Source: Parapedobacter pyrenivorans (lineage in GTDB: Bacteria; Bacteroidota; Bacteroidia; Sphingobacteriales; Sphingobacteriaceae). Taken from it: DNA of 64,000 nucleotides. Below are positions 63,773-64,000 of this stretch, piece by piece; positions within the stretch are counted from its first letter, which is position 1; each line of letters begins with the position of its first letter. The stretch spans positions 434,001 to 498,000 of the forward strand of contig NZ_BMER01000004.1 of the NCBI RefSeq assembly GCF_014636865.1. The letters are read 5' to 3'. The translations under genes and the position numbers were made by a program. The notes under the pieces are model-generated. The model had not been told where the DNA came from. It saw nothing but the letters and a program-made list of their open reading frames with translations, and did not search any database.

Positions 63773-64000
63773 TTACTGCCTTTTGATAAGTACCCATCCC
63801 GCATACCGTTCCTGGCGTCCACCCTCATGCGTGATAATAACATAGTAGTACGTTCCTTCGTTCAATCCCTGTCCATCCCAATTATTCCGGTAGTTGTTAT
63901 TGCGGTAAACCTCGTTGCCCCAACGATTGACTACTGTAATCTCTGTGCGGTCAAAACCTTCAATACCGACGATTTCGAAGACATCGTTCTTGCCGTCGCC
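63773..64000 (-). CDS. C-terminus of a T9SS type B (gliding-motility-associated) cargo protein (partial)
   Basis: The last 75 residues of a larger protein run to the right window edge and end at TAA 63773-63775. The visible part reads GDGKNDVFEIVGIEGF, then ITVVNRWGNEVYR, NNWDGQG, GTYYYVI and GWVLIKRQ: the type B sorting domain used by T9SS for surface display or secretion. The frame is open to base 64000, so most of the protein lies outside. Its position just upstream of porP/sprF-type and OmpA genes is the usual one. Confidence 0.85.
   Translation of the reverse strand, partial: GDGKNDVFEIVGIEGFDRTEITVVNRWGNEVYRNNNYRNNWDGQGLNEGTYYYVIITHEGGRQERYAGWVLIKRQ

Noticed and set aside
1-64000. CRISPR arrays, rRNA genes, insertion sequences or integrase attachment sites
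   Set aside because: No regular spaced repeats, rRNA-like stretches, transposase or integrase frames or flanking direct repeats were seen by reading.

Overview
The window looks like a chromosome segment of a Bacteroidota bacterium, most likely of the Sphingobacteriales type. The evidence is a PorP/SprF protein beside an OmpA-domain protein and a type IX secretion type B sorting domain at the right edge, a DUF6266 protein, several TAnnTTTG-type promoter boxes, lipoproteins with short lipoboxes, a Tat-exported Gfo/Idh protein, and the futalosine-pathway menaquinone genes mqnA and mqnE. No tRNA, rRNA, CRISPR array or insertion sequence was seen. The taxon below phylum level is inference.

Layout. 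(1) 1-9594: the end of a biosynthetic gene cluster. It holds the C-terminal part of a PKS/NRPS-type aminotransferase protein and a 2829-residue dimodular NRPS (C-A-MT-PCP-C-A-PCP-TE). (2) 9711-12827: two secreted lipoproteins, a parallel beta-helix protein and a clan GH-A-like glycosidase. (3) 12839-35387: a large exopolysaccharide locus, almost all on the minus strand. It runs from a response regulator and an initiating sugar-phosphate transferase through an ABC exporter, eight glycosyltransferases, a UbiA-type prenyltransferase, a methyltransferase, a half-length TolC-like protein, a Wzc-like protein, a Wzy-like polymerase, an esterase, an acetyltransferase and a GMC dehydrogenase with its small subunit, to a Wzx-like flippase. 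(4) 35576-43347: a degenerate CPBP-type membrane protein, a HEAT/DUF1080 protein with a Tat-exported Gfo/Idh oxidoreductase, and a divergent ROK regulator followed at once by a Sfp-type phosphopantetheinyl transferase. (5) 43358-60594: mostly housekeeping genes. These include a membrane glycosyltransferase, Nudix hydrolase, acyl-ACP desaturase, arginine deiminase and CtlX, phosphoglucosamine mutase, PAP2 phosphatase, ZIP transporter, a mqnE-phosphatase-mqnA-marR operon, an MsbA-like exporter, and an aminotransferase with prephenate dehydrogenase. (6) 60667-64000: OmpA/PD40 protein, PorP/SprF, and the C-terminus of a T9SS type B cargo protein.

How it fits together (inference). The NRPS receives an acyl chain carrying an amino group placed by the aminotransferase. 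It adds a residue that is probably glycine and probably N-methylated, then a second residue with a proline-like code, and releases the product through its thioesterase. The phosphopantetheinyl transferase at 42586 is the natural activator of its carrier domains. The polysaccharide locus carries Wzx, Wzy and Wzc-like functions but shows no recognisable OPX/Wza outer-membrane exporter; a short TolC-family protein sits in its place. The most unusual points are a sugar transferase fused to a pseudo-receiver domain whose phospho-acceptor Asp is replaced by Glu and which overlaps a genuine stand-alone receiver gene; a GMC dehydrogenase with a CX5CX3C motif plus gluconate-2-dehydrogenase subunit 3 inside the polysaccharide operon; and a DUF1080/Gfo-Idh/ROK locus nearby that may handle 3-keto sugars.
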